Source: Photobacterium sp. GB-56 (GTDB lineage Bacteria; Pseudomonadota; Gammaproteobacteria; Enterobacterales; Vibrionaceae). Taken from it: a DNA stretch of 64,000 bases. Of the stretch, positions 9,241 to 17,873 are shown in pieces. Each line of letters opens with the position of its first letter. The first letter of the stretch is position 1. Under the pieces are notes generated by a model. It did not search any database and was not told where the DNA came from. It saw nothing but the letters and a program-made list of their open reading frames with translations. The stretch is taken from the NCBI RefSeq assembly GCF_003026105.1, contig NZ_PYNW01000001.1:434001-498000 (forward strand), read 5' to 3'. The position numbers and the translations under genes were made by a program.

Positions 9241-11256
9241 ATGTGGAAAATGGCGTCAATTAAGTCATATTACAACAACTATATTAAAGATATATCGATT
9301 GTCTTTTTATTGTTATTGCCATTAACGATTTGTAACGCAATAACCATATTTGTTGGTCACTCCTTAAATATTGCAGGATTAACACAAGCTGCGAGTACGT
9401 TTTTCTATTTCTCAGATTTACTAATAGGTATTTATCCTATTACGTTGTGTATTATCACAAGCTATTACATTTCAACGAAACATGGTGTCAATGCTATGGT
9501 TGTTGTGCCGTATTCATTGCTTATGTACATTGCGATTTCGGTGCCTAATGATCTTGTTGCGGCAAATACAGGATTACCTAATAATCCTCTGATTGCGTTA
9601 CTGACGGCTATTATTTCAGCAATCTGTTGCGTGTCGTTTCGTTTATTTCCACTTGATCCGTCTCGTTTAGATTTTGTGAAAACACTTTATATACAAGTGG
9701 CTCACTTTTTTGCTTTTCTATTGATGACACTTGCACTCGCAAAGTTAATGGAAAGTTTCCTCGCTTTTAGTACAGGTGCGAGCCAATTTATAACGTTAAA
9801 TCCATTAACTTTTTTAGGCGGTCTTGCATACCAATTTATCTTGGGGTTATTGGGTGCTGTTGGTATTAATGGGCATAACTTTTTATTTCGCGCAAAGCAG
9901 CAACTTTTTGAAAACACACAATTAAACATTGCAGCATGGCAAGCTGGAGATGCACCGTTAAATGTCTTAGGGCAAGGTTTTTATGATGCATTTTTATCAA
10001 TGGGGGGCTCTGGAAACACGATCAGCCTTTTGCTATGTATTTTATTGTTTTCAAAAGATCGTCGCCACATCACGTTAGCAATATCTGCGATACCATTAGT
10101 GATCTTTAATATTAATGAGTTATTACTGTTTGGTTTGCCTATTATATTTAATCCAATATTAATTGTGCCTTTTGTGTGTGTACCGTTAGCTAGTTTTGTT
10201 GTGGTTTATAGCGCGATATCATTAGGCTTGGTAAATCATGTTGGTACGATTGTTGACTGGATGACACCGCCATTGTTAAGTGGCTATATTGCGACCCAAA
10301 ATAGTATTGGTGGCGTTGTTCTACAGTTTGTGGTGATAACACTTGGCGTGATGATTTATCGTCCGTTTTATTTGAATTATGTTGGGCGAAGTCGTCAAAA
10401 TAACATGACGATGAGCCGACAGTCAGAATTAGAAAGCTCAACATTTAAAACCTTCTTAGGTGATATAAACCAAATGATGGGTAGTTATGTGAGTAAGCAT
10501 GATATAAGCCGTCGGGTTAATCATATGCTTAATAACGGTGAGTTTTTGATGCATTATCAGCCACAGGTAAACGTAACTAATGCGACGAAATTATCTTTTG
10601 AGGCGCTAGTTCGTTATAAAGATAAAACGGGTAAACTAAATCCGCCAATCTTTATTAATGATTTTTATCAGCTTGGTGCAATTAAACAATTGGATCAGAT
10701 GGTTATCGATCTCGTTTTAAATGATATGCAAAGTATGCCTCTAGCTAATGGCTGTAAAGTATCGGTGAATATTTCAGCTGAGAGTATTGCTGATCCTGCA
10801 ATTATTCATCTGATCATGGAGCGCTTACGCTTTTATAATATTGACCCAGAAAATTTAGAAGTTGAGATCACAGAAGAAGCTATTATCACTGAAGATAAGC
10901 AGATTTCTAAAAATATAGATGCACTGCAAGCATTAGGGATCACTGTTGCTATCGATGACTTTGGCTCGGGTTACGCGTCGTTCCCGCATTTACTTAAATT
11001 TAACTTCGATAAGGTAAAACTTGATAGATCGTTGTTATTGAATACGCAAAATGAGCGAGAAAAGAACCTTTACCAATTGTTAGCTAAGATCAGTGAAGTA
11101 ACGGGCTGTGTTCTGGTTGCAGAAGGCATTGAGACGGAACAAGAAAAACAGTTTGTTGAACAGTGTGGTATCGATATTTGCCAAGGCTATTATTTTGCGA
11201 AACCTATGCCATTAGATGAGGCACAGGTTTGGGCTAACAGTAAGATCCGGATTTAA
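9241..11256 (+). CDS. PTS EIIC-like membrane domain fused to an EAL c-di-GMP phosphodiesterase
   Basis: 671-aa fusion. Residues ~10-385 form a polytopic membrane domain with about ten hydrophobic segments and a GINGHNFLF motif, resembling lactose/cellobiose-type PTS permease EIIC. Residues ~425-665 are an EAL domain that should hydrolyse cyclic di-GMP. Its catalytic motifs are present: FEALVRY, VNISAES, EVEITEEA, IDDFGSGY, VAEGIETE and QGYYFAKPM. No EIIA or EIIB partner is encoded nearby, so the membrane part more likely senses a sugar or PTS state than transports by itself (inference). Such fusions occur in other Vibrionaceae. Start choice is uncertain: ATG 9241 has no good ribosome site and ATG 9250 has GGAAA just before it. 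The gene is monocistronic. Confidence 0.85.
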   Translation: MWKMASIKSYYNNYIKDISIVFLLLLPLTICNAITIFVGHSLNIAGLTQAASTFFYFSDLLIGIYPITLCIITSYYISTKHGVNAMVVVPYSLLMYIAISVPNDLVAANTGLPNNPLIALLTAIISAICCVSFRLFPLDPSRLDFVKTLYIQVAHFFAFLLMTLALAKLMESFLAFSTGASQFITLNPLTFLGGLAYQFILGLLGAVGINGHNFLFRAKQQLFENTQLNIAAWQAGDAPLNVLGQGFYDAFLSMGGSGNTISLLLCILLFSKDRRHITLAISAIPLVIFNINELLLFGLPIIFNPILIVPFVCVPLASFVVVYSAISLGLVNHVGTIVDWMTPPLLSGYIATQNSIGGVVLQFVVITLGVMIYRPFYLNYVGRSRQNNMTMSRQSELESSTFKTFLGDINQMMGSYVSKHDISRRVNHMLNNGEFLMHYQPQVNVTNATKLSFEALVRYKDKTGKLNPPIFINDFYQLGAIKQLDQMVIDLVLNDMQSMPLANGCKVSVNISAESIADPAIIHLIMERLRFYNIDPENLEVEITEEAIITEDKQISKNIDALQALGITVAIDDFGSGYASFPHLLKFNFDKVKLDRSLLLNTQNEREKNLYQLLAKISEVTGCVLVAEGIETEQEKQFVEQCGIDICQGYYFAKPMPLDEAQVWANSKIRI

Positions 11257-11257
11257 C

Positions 11258-11285
11258 AAAAAGCCACAGCATTATGTGGCTTTTT
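11258..11285. terminator. Bidirectional terminator between the EIIC-EAL gene and blc
   Basis: AAAAAGCCACA and its exact complement TGTGGCTTTTT flank a 6-nt loop. The A-run and T-run let it serve both convergent genes. Confidence 0.9.
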
Positions 11286-11287
11286 GT

Positions 11288-11812
11288 TTATTGTTTTGGA
11301 TATATCAGCTTATCTGTATCGAAACCTGCTTTTTTAGCAATGTTGATATAACGTTCTAATTGCTGTGGGCTTATTTGCTTGTGACGAGATAATAACCAGA
11401 AGTAATCGTGGTTATAACTGCTGATCAGCGCGGTTGAATAGTCTGGCTCTAAATAAAAAATAATATAGCTGCCATAAAAAGGGCCAAAGAAAGAGACTTT
11501 AAGGTAGCCAACATTATCATCTTCTACAAATTTGGCTTTACCAATGGCTTCTTTCCATTCTTTTAAGTGAGTGTTAAAACCACGATTAACGACTTTTACA
11601 CTGCCATCTTCATTCATACTGTAAGTTGCAGTGACATAGTCTAAATCACGCTCAAAGCTATGATCCATTCTTGCTATTTCATGCCACGTTCCCAAGTATT
11701 TATTAAGCACAAAAGGTGTTACTGCTTCAATATTGTTGGGTTTACCTGTTGTGCATCCAAACATGGTTGCGATTAACATGATAAAACTTAGCGATTTGAT
11801 ATATTTTGCCAT
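11288..11812 (-). CDS. blc: Blc, outer-membrane lipocalin
   Basis: Bacterial lipocalin lipoprotein, 174 aa. A signal peptide ends in a lipobox (ATMFGC, Cys20), so the protein is predicted to be lipid-anchored. The first lipocalin motif is YLGTWHEIARMDHSFERDL (G-x-W near the start of the barrel), and a second conserved stretch is LEPDYSTALI followed by FWLLSRHKQ. Blc-type proteins bind lysophospholipids or fatty acids and are often stress-induced. It lies 10 bp downstream of the histidine kinase gene on the same strand and may be the last gene of that operon. Confidence 0.93.
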   Translation of the reverse strand: MAKYIKSLSFIMLIATMFGCTTGKPNNIEAVTPFVLNKYLGTWHEIARMDHSFERDLDYVTATYSMNEDGSVKVVNRGFNTHLKEWKEAIGKAKFVEDDNVGYLKVSFFGPFYGSYIIFYLEPDYSTALISSYNHDYFWLLSRHKQISPQQLERYINIAKKAGFDTDKLIYPKQ

Positions 11813-11822
11813 TAATTATTCC

Positions 11823-13073
11823 TTAATTATTTGGCGGTAAAAATATGACGCTAATGGTAAAGCTGACATTGTCATTGGTTATATGGTAAGGCCAATTCAT
11901 CCTTTCACAGATCCGTTGCACAATAACTAAACCACACCCATAGCCTTGATTATAGATCTCATTACCATCATGACGGTTAGTAATCATTAGCGTATTTTTG
12001 TTTAACTTAATAATAATGTCACCAACGCTATAACTAAATGCATTTTTTATTAGATTATTAATAATAATGGTGATGAAACTGAGTGGTGCACTGATCGGGG
12101 TGTTACATGAAAGCGTGAGCTGATAATTGGTATCTTGTTTAGCAAATAAAGGTTTCATAACCGTAAGCTGCTTACTTAATTCGTCTTCTATATCACAAAC
12201 GACAAAATGTTGCGGCTCTATATGCTGCTTTCCTAATAACAAAAAAGTTTCTGTGAGAATTTTCATATCCTCACTGGCTTGGTGTAAACGGTTGATCGCC
12301 TTTTTTGCAATCATAGGTTGATTAGGAACCTTATCAAGCAGCTCTGCCGAGCCCTGAATAATCATAATAGGCGTACGTAACTCATGCGATGCAAACCGGC
12401 TGAATTCTTGCTCTCGCTGAAAATAGTGTGAGATCTCACGTTTACTATCTAATAACGCTTGTTCAATTGCGCGTGTTTCATTGTATTGGGTATCAATAGT
12501 AAACTCAGTATGATCTGGCTGCATTTGACCGATCTTATGTTTAATTTGTTCAAATGGATGCGATAGCGAACGAATAAAATAAAAACTATATCCGCCCATT
12601 AATAGTGATAACAATACGCCGAAAATAAAAGTGAAGTAGTGTAAGCTATTTTCAAACTCATCTAAGTAATCATCAGCATCATCTTGGTACACAACATACA
12701 TCAAGCCTTTTCCTGATGGGTGTTTAAAGACAATAAAGTGTTTATCTTCAGTACCGCGGAGGTGTTCATAAAATCCGGGTCTACGGTATGGTTTAAGCCA
12801 ATCGGGTAACGAATTTTGGCTCCAATAACTTTTAAATTCACTATTGTTGGGAAGAGGGGCTTTTTCGCCCATTTTCTTATAATCAATTTGGTACTGGGAA
12901 GATTCCTTATCTAACCAGTGATGAAGACTAATTACTTCTAATCGATTTTCTGCAATATAAATGACGATCCAAAAGAGCACGAACATACTGAATGCCATGA
13001 CACTGACGCTAAGTCCAACTTTTTGGTAAAGACTTGGATATTTATGCAGCTTTGATACGGTAGCCTTGTCCAT
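11823..13073 (-). CDS. Sensor histidine kinase of an OmpR-type two-component system
   Basis: 416-aa membrane kinase. Two transmembrane segments (about residues 20-42 and 145-170) bracket a ~100-residue periplasmic sensor region. The HisKA box is FASHELRTPIMII, with the phospho-accepting His near residue 229. The ATPase domain has an N box (NNLIKNAF) and a glycine-rich lid (GYGCGLVIVQRI). The G1 box looks degenerate. It overlaps the response regulator gene by 32 nt, so the two are translationally coupled. The signal is unknown; the divergent DUF5666 lipoprotein and downstream lipocalin hint at an envelope-related stimulus. Confidence 0.88.
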   Translation of the reverse strand: MDKATVSKLHKYPSLYQKVGLSVSVMAFSMFVLFWIVIYIAENRLEVISLHHWLDKESSQYQIDYKKMGEKAPLPNNSEFKSYWSQNSLPDWLKPYRRPGFYEHLRGTEDKHFIVFKHPSGKGLMYVVYQDDADDYLDEFENSLHYFTFIFGVLLSLLMGGYSFYFIRSLSHPFEQIKHKIGQMQPDHTEFTIDTQYNETRAIEQALLDSKREISHYFQREQEFSRFASHELRTPIMIIQGSAELLDKVPNQPMIAKKAINRLHQASEDMKILTETFLLLGKQHIEPQHFVVCDIEDELSKQLTVMKPLFAKQDTNYQLTLSCNTPISAPLSFITIIINNLIKNAFSYSVGDIIIKLNKNTLMITNRHDGNEIYNQGYGCGLVIVQRICERMNWPYHITNDNVSFTISVIFLPPNN

Positions 13074-13713
13074 GAATTGTCTCTAATCGTGATTCAGAAA
13101 AACCTTTGTCAATGGCGTTGCGTAAACCATAAATATGACTTCGTAATGCATCACTGCAGGGCGATTCTTCTCCCCAAATGGTTTCGATTATTTGCTGTCT
13201 AGTAACAACATTAGGTGCATGTTGAACCAACAATTTTAATATTTTAAGTTGGGTACGGTTTAATTTTATTATGTGGTTTTCTCTACGTACTTCATCTGTT
13301 TGGTTGTTTATTTGAATATCAGCATAACTTAGCAATCCAATATCTTTACGCTGACCTCGATTAGCAAGAGCCATTATTCGAAGAGATAGTTCTTCCATCG
13401 CAAATGGCTTTAGAAGGTAATCATCGCCACCGGCTTTAAAGGCTGCGATTTTATCGTCGAGTGTATCTTTCGCCGTTAGAAACAGAATTGGCGCGCCACA
13501 AAAGAGCTCATTCCGAATTTTAGCAACGGTCGAAATACCATCCAATTTAGGCATCATGATATCCATGATAATCACGTCATAATAATTATTTTTAATTAAT
13601 TTAAGCGCACTTTCACCGTGGTAAGCACAGTCAACAATATTGCCTTCAAGCTCTAGATAGTCAGAGATTGTTTCAACGATTTGGTCATTATCATCAGCAA
13701 TGAGTATTTTCAC
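13042..13713 (-). CDS. OmpR/PhoB-family response regulator
   Basis: Response regulator partner of the downstream kinase, 223 aa with the start chosen here. The receiver domain has the acidic pair ADDND, the phosphorylation site in VIIMDIMMPKLDG, and the conserved LLKPF lysine. The C-terminal winged helix (about residues 130-223) ends in the usual IHGQGYRI. I prefer GTG at 13713 (MKILIADDND) because AAGG lies 6 nt upstream; a GTG at 13734 would add seven residues. It is divergent from the DUF5666 lipoprotein gene with a short (91-bp) shared regulatory gap, a common arrangement for a direct target. Confidence 0.9.
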   Translation of the reverse strand: MKILIADDNDQIVETISDYLELEGNIVDCAYHGESALKLIKNNYYDVIIMDIMMPKLDGISTVAKIRNELFCGAPILFLTAKDTLDDKIAAFKAGGDDYLLKPFAMEELSLRIMALANRGQRKDIGLLSYADIQINNQTDEVRRENHIIKLNRTQLKILKLLVQHAPNVVTRQQIIETIWGEESPCSDALRSHIYGLRNAIDKGFSESRLETIHGQGYRIKAA

Positions 13714-13804
13714 GTTTTGCCTTATGTTTTTCACGAATATTTCACAGAGGTAATATTAATATAGTTTTCAATAAAACAACATTCATAATTATAAAGGTTA
13801 GTTG

Positions 13805-14944
13805 ATGAAAAAATTGCTCTTAGCGGTAGTGATTGGTGTTGCTCTTTCTGGTTGCGGCGGCGGCGGTGGTAGTGATGAGAGTAAACCGACTCCACCACCT
13901 GTTGTTGATATTAAGCCTACAGCAGCACAAGGTACTATTAAGAGTGTGGACTATGATTACAACACTATTAATGTGAATGGTCATAGTTACAAGGTAGAGC
14001 AAGTTAAGTATGGCTCTCAAGTGCTACCTATCACTAGCCTTAAACCTGATATGATGGTTGAAGTTTCAATGTTATCCAGAAGCGGTGCTGTTGTTTCTGT
14101 TGAGCCGACAATGGTGGGTGTAGTCACAACAATTAGTGCAGATCGTAAAACATTTGTAGTGAATGGTGTGACGTTATCTTTTGCATTAGATCGCCACATT
14201 GAATTACATGATTGGGTTATGGTGTCTTCACTGCCACAAGCCACTGCGGATGGTCTTGGATATAAAGTATTGTCGGTTGTAAAAATCGAACAAGAAGATG
14301 TTGCGGGTCAATATGAAATTGAAGGTCGTTTGAGCGGTTTAGATCAAAACACGCAAACCTTTAAACTAGGCGCGACTACAAAAGTTTTCTTTACCCCTTA
14401 CGTCATCGAAGATAATGCCAAATTGATGAATGGTCAGTGGGTCGAAGTTAAAGGCCACATGATTAATGATGAGTTTCATGCAACTGAAGTGGAAGTAGAA
14501 ACGTATGATGACTTTGATAACGATCATGAAATTGAAGGTATTGTCACTTGGGTAAATAGTGATAAATCCCAATTTGAATTAAATGCACGTGGGCGCTTTA
14601 TTGTTAATGCACTAACGCGCTTTGAAGACGGAACTAAAGCACGTTTAGCTGCAGGCGAACTGGTTGAAGTTACAGCGTTTAATGGTGTTGCTAAAGAGAT
14701 TGAATTTGAACGTGGCTTTGGCGGTGAAACAGGCAACTGGCGTGAATTTGATCGTGAAGGCTATGTAACCTCAGTAGGGGATGAGCATTTTAGGATGGCT
14801 GGTGAAACATTCTATGTTGATGCTTATACCGAGTTTGAAGACTTTTTAACATTAGAGACGTTACATGGACAATACGTTGAGGTTGAAGGTGTCATTATTA
14901 ACGGTAAGAAAGTTGCACGTGAAATTGAGCGTGAAGATGACTAA
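13805..14944 (+). CDS. DUF5666-repeat lipoprotein
   Basis: 379-aa predicted lipoprotein. The signal peptide ends in LSGC followed by a run of five glycines (GCGGGGGS), a tether common in marine gammaproteobacterial lipoproteins. The mature part is a series of about five small beta-rich repeats of 45-65 residues. Each starts around G-x-(I/V)-x-x-(V/L) and ends V-E-V-x-(G/A), as in HEIEGIVTWVN and EFDREGYVTSVG, matching the DUF5666 (OB-like) family. Function is unknown. ATG 13805 has AAAGG about 8 nt upstream. It is divergent from the two-component genes and could be controlled by them. The protein is acidic and Glu-rich toward the C-terminus. Confidence 0.8.
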   Translation: MKKLLLAVVIGVALSGCGGGGGSDESKPTPPPVVDIKPTAAQGTIKSVDYDYNTINVNGHSYKVEQVKYGSQVLPITSLKPDMMVEVSMLSRSGAVVSVEPTMVGVVTTISADRKTFVVNGVTLSFALDRHIELHDWVMVSSLPQATADGLGYKVLSVVKIEQEDVAGQYEIEGRLSGLDQNTQTFKLGATTKVFFTPYVIEDNAKLMNGQWVEVKGHMINDEFHATEVEVETYDDFDNDHEIEGIVTWVNSDKSQFELNARGRFIVNALTRFEDGTKARLAAGELVEVTAFNGVAKEIEFERGFGGETGNWREFDREGYVTSVGDEHFRMAGETFYVDAYTEFEDFLTLETLHGQYVEVEGVIINGKKVAREIEREDD

Positions 14945-14965
14945 TTAGCCATTTTAATAACTAAG

Positions 14966-14985
14966 AGCACCTAAGGGTGCTTTTA
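14966..14985. terminator. Terminator between the DUF5666 gene and the Nudix gene
   Basis: Short hairpin AGCACC / GGTGCT with a 4-nt loop and TTTT after it. It lies in the 43-bp convergent gap and could act in both directions. Confidence 0.7.
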
Positions 14986-14987
14986 GT

Positions 14988-15413
14988 TTATTCACTGACA
15001 CAAAATCGATTTCCTAAATAGCAGCGAATAGCTTGTTCGCTAGCATCAAATTGTGGTGATGGAACATGATGAGGATCGACCCATAACCAATGCTCACATT
15101 TATCAGGCTCTTTTAGTTGGACTTCACCTGTAAATGATGTTGCTAACAAAGTAACACTAATATAATGCTTTCCACATTCATCATAAGTTTCTAGGTTGTT
15201 AGTTACAGCTATAACCTCGGGATCATAAATCGTTAAATTTGTTTCTTCTTTAACTTCACGAATCGCGCATTGACGAAATGTTTCACCAACCTCCATATGA
15301 CCGCCTGGAATGGAATAGTAGGGAGCGTGACTGTTTTTTCGTTTTCCTATCAAAATCTGGTTTTGCTCATTTACAATGATGATACCGATCCCGACCATAG
15401 GAGTTGTCGTCAT
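14988..15413 (-). CDS. Nudix hydrolase (NUDT15/MutT-like)
   Basis: 141-aa single-domain Nudix protein. The Nudix box reads GGHMEVGETFRQCAIREVKEETNL (quoted here as one motif: G-x5-E-x7-REVKEET), with the catalytic Glu residues present; the usual Gly after EET is Asn. It begins with the strand PMVGIGIIIVNE, and the layout recalls NUDT15-like nucleotide diphosphatases. The substrate cannot be told from sequence. It is a single gene convergent with the DUF5666 lipoprotein. Confidence 0.85.
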   Translation of the reverse strand: MTTTPMVGIGIIIVNEQNQILIGKRKNSHAPYYSIPGGHMEVGETFRQCAIREVKEETNLTIYDPEVIAVTNNLETYDECGKHYISVTLLATSFTGEVQLKEPDKCEHWLWVDPHHVPSPQFDASEQAIRCYLGNRFCVSE

Positions 15414-15563
15414 TACTACTGTCCTTTAATCCGCTGTTGCATCCTATTGATTTTACCAAATAATAAATCAAATATCGTGATTGTTATAGTGAGCAAGGAA
15501 CGGGTACTAGCTAACTGATGCAATATTCGTTAATCTTCTTAAAGGTTAAAGAATTAGGATTGG

Positions 15564-16856
15564 ATGAATAATCAAATGGAAAGTATAACGTTACAGCCGA
15601 TAGCTAAGATCAATGGTGAAGTAAATTTACCGGGCTCAAAGAGTGTTTCGAATCGCGCCCTATTATTGGCAGCGTTAGCAACAGGTACTACACGCCTCAC
15701 TAATTTATTAGATAGTGATGATATTCGCCATATGCTTAACGGATTAAAGCAGTTAGGTGTGAATTACCAATTATCTGAAGATAAAACAGTTTGTGAAGTT
15801 GAAGGCTTGGGCCGCGCATTTTCACCTAATGAGCCCCTTGAATTATATTTAGGCAATGCGGGTACAGCGATGCGTCCGCTTGCAGCTGCATTGTGTTTAG
15901 GCGGCGGTGAATTTGTACTAACGGGTGAGCCGCGAATGAAAGAGCGTCCTATTGGTCATCTTGTTGACGCGTTGCGTAGTGCTGGCGCGGACATTACTTA
16001 TCTCGAAAATGAAAACTATCCACCACTAAAGATTATGGGTACTGGTTTAAAAGGTGGCGAGGTTGAGATTGATGGCTCTATTTCAAGCCAGTTTTTGACC
16101 GCTTTCTTAATGGCTGCACCTTTAGCACAAGCAGACACTGTTATACGCATTAAGGGTGATTTGGTATCAAAACCTTACATTGATATTACGCTACATATTA
16201 TGGCGCAGTTTGGTGTTGAAGTTGAAAACCGTAATTATCAAGAGTTCGTTGTTCGAGGTAATCAAACCTATGTTTCACCTGGTGAATTACTTGTTGAAGG
16301 CGATGCATCTTCAGCCTCATATTTCTTAGCGGCTGCTGCGATTAAAGGTGGCGAAGTAAAAGTCACTGGTATTGGTAAAAAGAGTATTCAGGGTGATATT
16401 CAATTTGCAGATGCGCTTGCTGCGATGGGGGCGGATATCGAGTGGGGCGATGATTATGTTATTGCTCGTTGTGGAGAATTAAGCGCAGTAGATATGGATT
16501 TTAACCATATTCCTGATGCGGCAATGACTATTGCAACAACTGCATTGTTTGCCAAAGGTACAACATCGATTCGTAATGTTTATAACTGGCGTGTAAAAGA
16601 GACTGATCGTTTAGCTGCAATGGCGACAGAGCTTCGTAAAGTTGGCGCAGAAGTCGAAGAGGGTGAGGATTATATCACTATCGTGCCACCAACCATCTTA
16701 CAGCATGCGGCGATTGATACTTATGATGACCATAGAATGGCGATGTGTTTCTCGCTGGTGGCATTGAGCGATACACCAGTGACGATTAATGATCCAAAGT
16801 GTACCTCAAAAACATTCCCTGACTATTTTGATAAATTAAAGGGATTGAGTTGTTAA
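15564..16856 (+). CDS. aroA: AroA, 3-phosphoshikimate 1-carboxyvinyltransferase (EPSP synthase)
   Basis: Sixth step of the shikimate pathway: transfers enolpyruvyl from PEP to shikimate-3-phosphate. The protein is 430 aa, class I type. Conserved stretches include [17 protein letters not shown] (S3P binding), [11 protein letters not shown] (PEP loop, target of glyphosate), and [12 protein letters not shown] near the C-terminus. ATG 15564 has AGGA only 4 nt upstream and adds MNNQ to the usual MESITLQPI start; ATG 15576 matches relatives better but has no well-placed ribosome site. The gene is monocistronic and ends in a terminator at 16899. Confidence 0.97.
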   Translation: MNNQMESITLQPIAKINGEVNLPGSKSVSNRALLLAALATGTTRLTNLLDSDDIRHMLNGLKQLGVNYQLSEDKTVCEVEGLGRAFSPNEPLELYLGNAGTAMRPLAAALCLGGGEFVLTGEPRMKERPIGHLVDALRSAGADITYLENENYPPLKIMGTGLKGGEVEIDGSISSQFLTAFLMAAPLAQADTVIRIKGDLVSKPYIDITLHIMAQFGVEVENRNYQEFVVRGNQTYVSPGELLVEGDASSASYFLAAAAIKGGEVKVTGIGKKSIQGDIQFADALAAMGADIEWGDDYVIARCGELSAVDMDFNHIPDAAMTIATTALFAKGTTSIRNVYNWRVKETDRLAAMATELRKVGAEVEEGEDYITIVPPTILQHAAIDTYDDHRMAMCFSLVALSDTPVTINDPKCTSKTFPDYFDKLKGLSC

Positions 16857-16898
16857 GACTGTAATAAATTTTTCTGATAACTGAGATTACATTTTTAC

Positions 16899-16930
16899 AA
16901 GCCTGATCTTCTTGCATCAGGCTTTTTTAT
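16899..16930 (+). terminator. aroA terminator
   Basis: Perfect 9-bp stem AAGCCTGAT / ATCAGGCTT with an 8-nt loop and a T-run. Confidence 0.9.
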
Positions 16931-16989
16931 TGGCGTAAAAAGAAACATAAGGTTAGGACATTACACTATAAATTGAGATTTTTTTTCCG

Positions 16990-16995
16990 TATAAT
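16990..16995 (+). promoter_or_regulatory. Candidate -10 of the cmk-rpsA promoter
   Basis: TATAAT followed by a G+C-rich discriminator (GTGCCACCG), about 78 bp before the cmk start. No strong -35 is visible at 17 bp. Such discriminators are typical of growth-rate- and ppGpp-responsive ribosomal promoters. Confidence 0.45.
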
Positions 16996-17072
16996 GTGCC
17001 ACCGTTTGAAGGTACAGAGAAACCTTTGGTTCTGTCTTTCATCTGTTACGGAAACTACATCGGAGAAAACCT

Positions 17073-17750
17073 ATGTCTACTCATGCTCCAGTCATCACTG
17101 TTGATGGTCCAAGCGGCGCCGGAAAGGGGACGCTATGTATGCTATTAGCAGAAAAACTGGGCTGGAATTTATTAGATTCTGGTGCAATTTACCGTGTTTT
17201 AGCATTAGCGGCTATTCATCATGGTGTTGATATCGAATCAGAAGACGCTTTAGTTCCTCTTGCTGCGCACTTAGATGTTCAGTTTATTGCAGAAGGTGAG
17301 TTGGTTAAGGTTATTCTTGAAGGTGAAGATGTTTCTGGCACGCTTCGCACTGAAGAAGTAGGTAATACAGCATCAAAAGTGGCTGCTTTACCTCGCGTTC
17401 GAGAAGCATTACTACGTCGTCAACGCGCCTTTAATGAGCAACCAGGCCTTGTGGCAGATGGTCGCGATATGGGAACCGTTGTTTTTCAAGGCGCAGAAGT
17501 AAAAATCTTTCTTGATGCAAGTGCAGAAGAACGCGCAACTCGACGTATGAATCAGTTGCAAAAAAAAGGCTTAGATGTTAACTTTGCCAGCCTTTTAAGC
17601 GAAATTCAGGAACGAGACTACCGCGATCGCAATCGTGCTGTAGCGCCTTTACGTCCTGCTGATGACGCACTAGTACTGGATTCAACCGAATTATCGATTG
17701 AACAGGTACTTGAGAAAGTCTTAGCATATGTTGATGCTAAGCTAAAATAA
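17073..17750 (+). CDS. cmk: Cmk, cytidylate kinase
   Basis: Phosphorylates CMP and dCMP with ATP in pyrimidine salvage and turnover. The protein is 225 aa (E. coli 227). The P-loop [10 protein letters not shown] is at residues ~12-21. The NMP-binding insert region includes [10 protein letters not shown], and the Arg-rich [10 protein letters not shown] near residue 180 belongs to the CMP/LID region. Directly upstream of rpsA, the conserved order in gammaproteobacteria. Confidence 0.97.
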   Translation: MSTHAPVITVDGPSGAGKGTLCMLLAEKLGWNLLDSGAIYRVLALAAIHHGVDIESEDALVPLAAHLDVQFIAEGELVKVILEGEDVSGTLRTEEVGNTASKVAALPRVREALLRRQRAFNEQPGLVADGRDMGTVVFQGAEVKIFLDASAEERATRRMNQLQKKGLDVNFASLLSEIQERDYRDRNRAVAPLRPADDALVLDSTELSIEQVLEKVLAYVDAKLK

Positions 17751-17759
17751 CGAATCCAT

Positions 17760-17848
17760 ATTTAGTTGTGTGAACAGCTAAATAACGTCAGTGTCATGGA
17801 TGATAACTGACTTTATTATCAACCCCATGCGGTAGGATACCCATGGTT
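17760..17848 (+). promoter_or_regulatory. rpsA leader with three hairpins, two displaying GGA
   Basis: Three consecutive stem-loops precede rpsA. Hairpin I (17760-17783): ATTTAGTTG/CAGCTAAAT around a 6-nt loop. Hairpin II (17787-17811): GTCAGT/ACTGAC enclosing GTCATGGATGATA. Hairpin III (17821-17848): AACC/GGTT outer stem with an inner GGTA-GGA-TACC hairpin. A+U-rich single strands lie between them, and the start codon lacks a strong Shine-Dalgarno (only GAAG 10 nt away). This matches the E. coli rpsA translation-initiation region, where S1 recognises GGA-loop hairpins and autogenously represses its own synthesis. The structure is read from sequence; the mechanism is by analogy. Confidence 0.75.
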
Positions 17849-17873
17849 GTTTATCATATTGAAGATTAATTAA

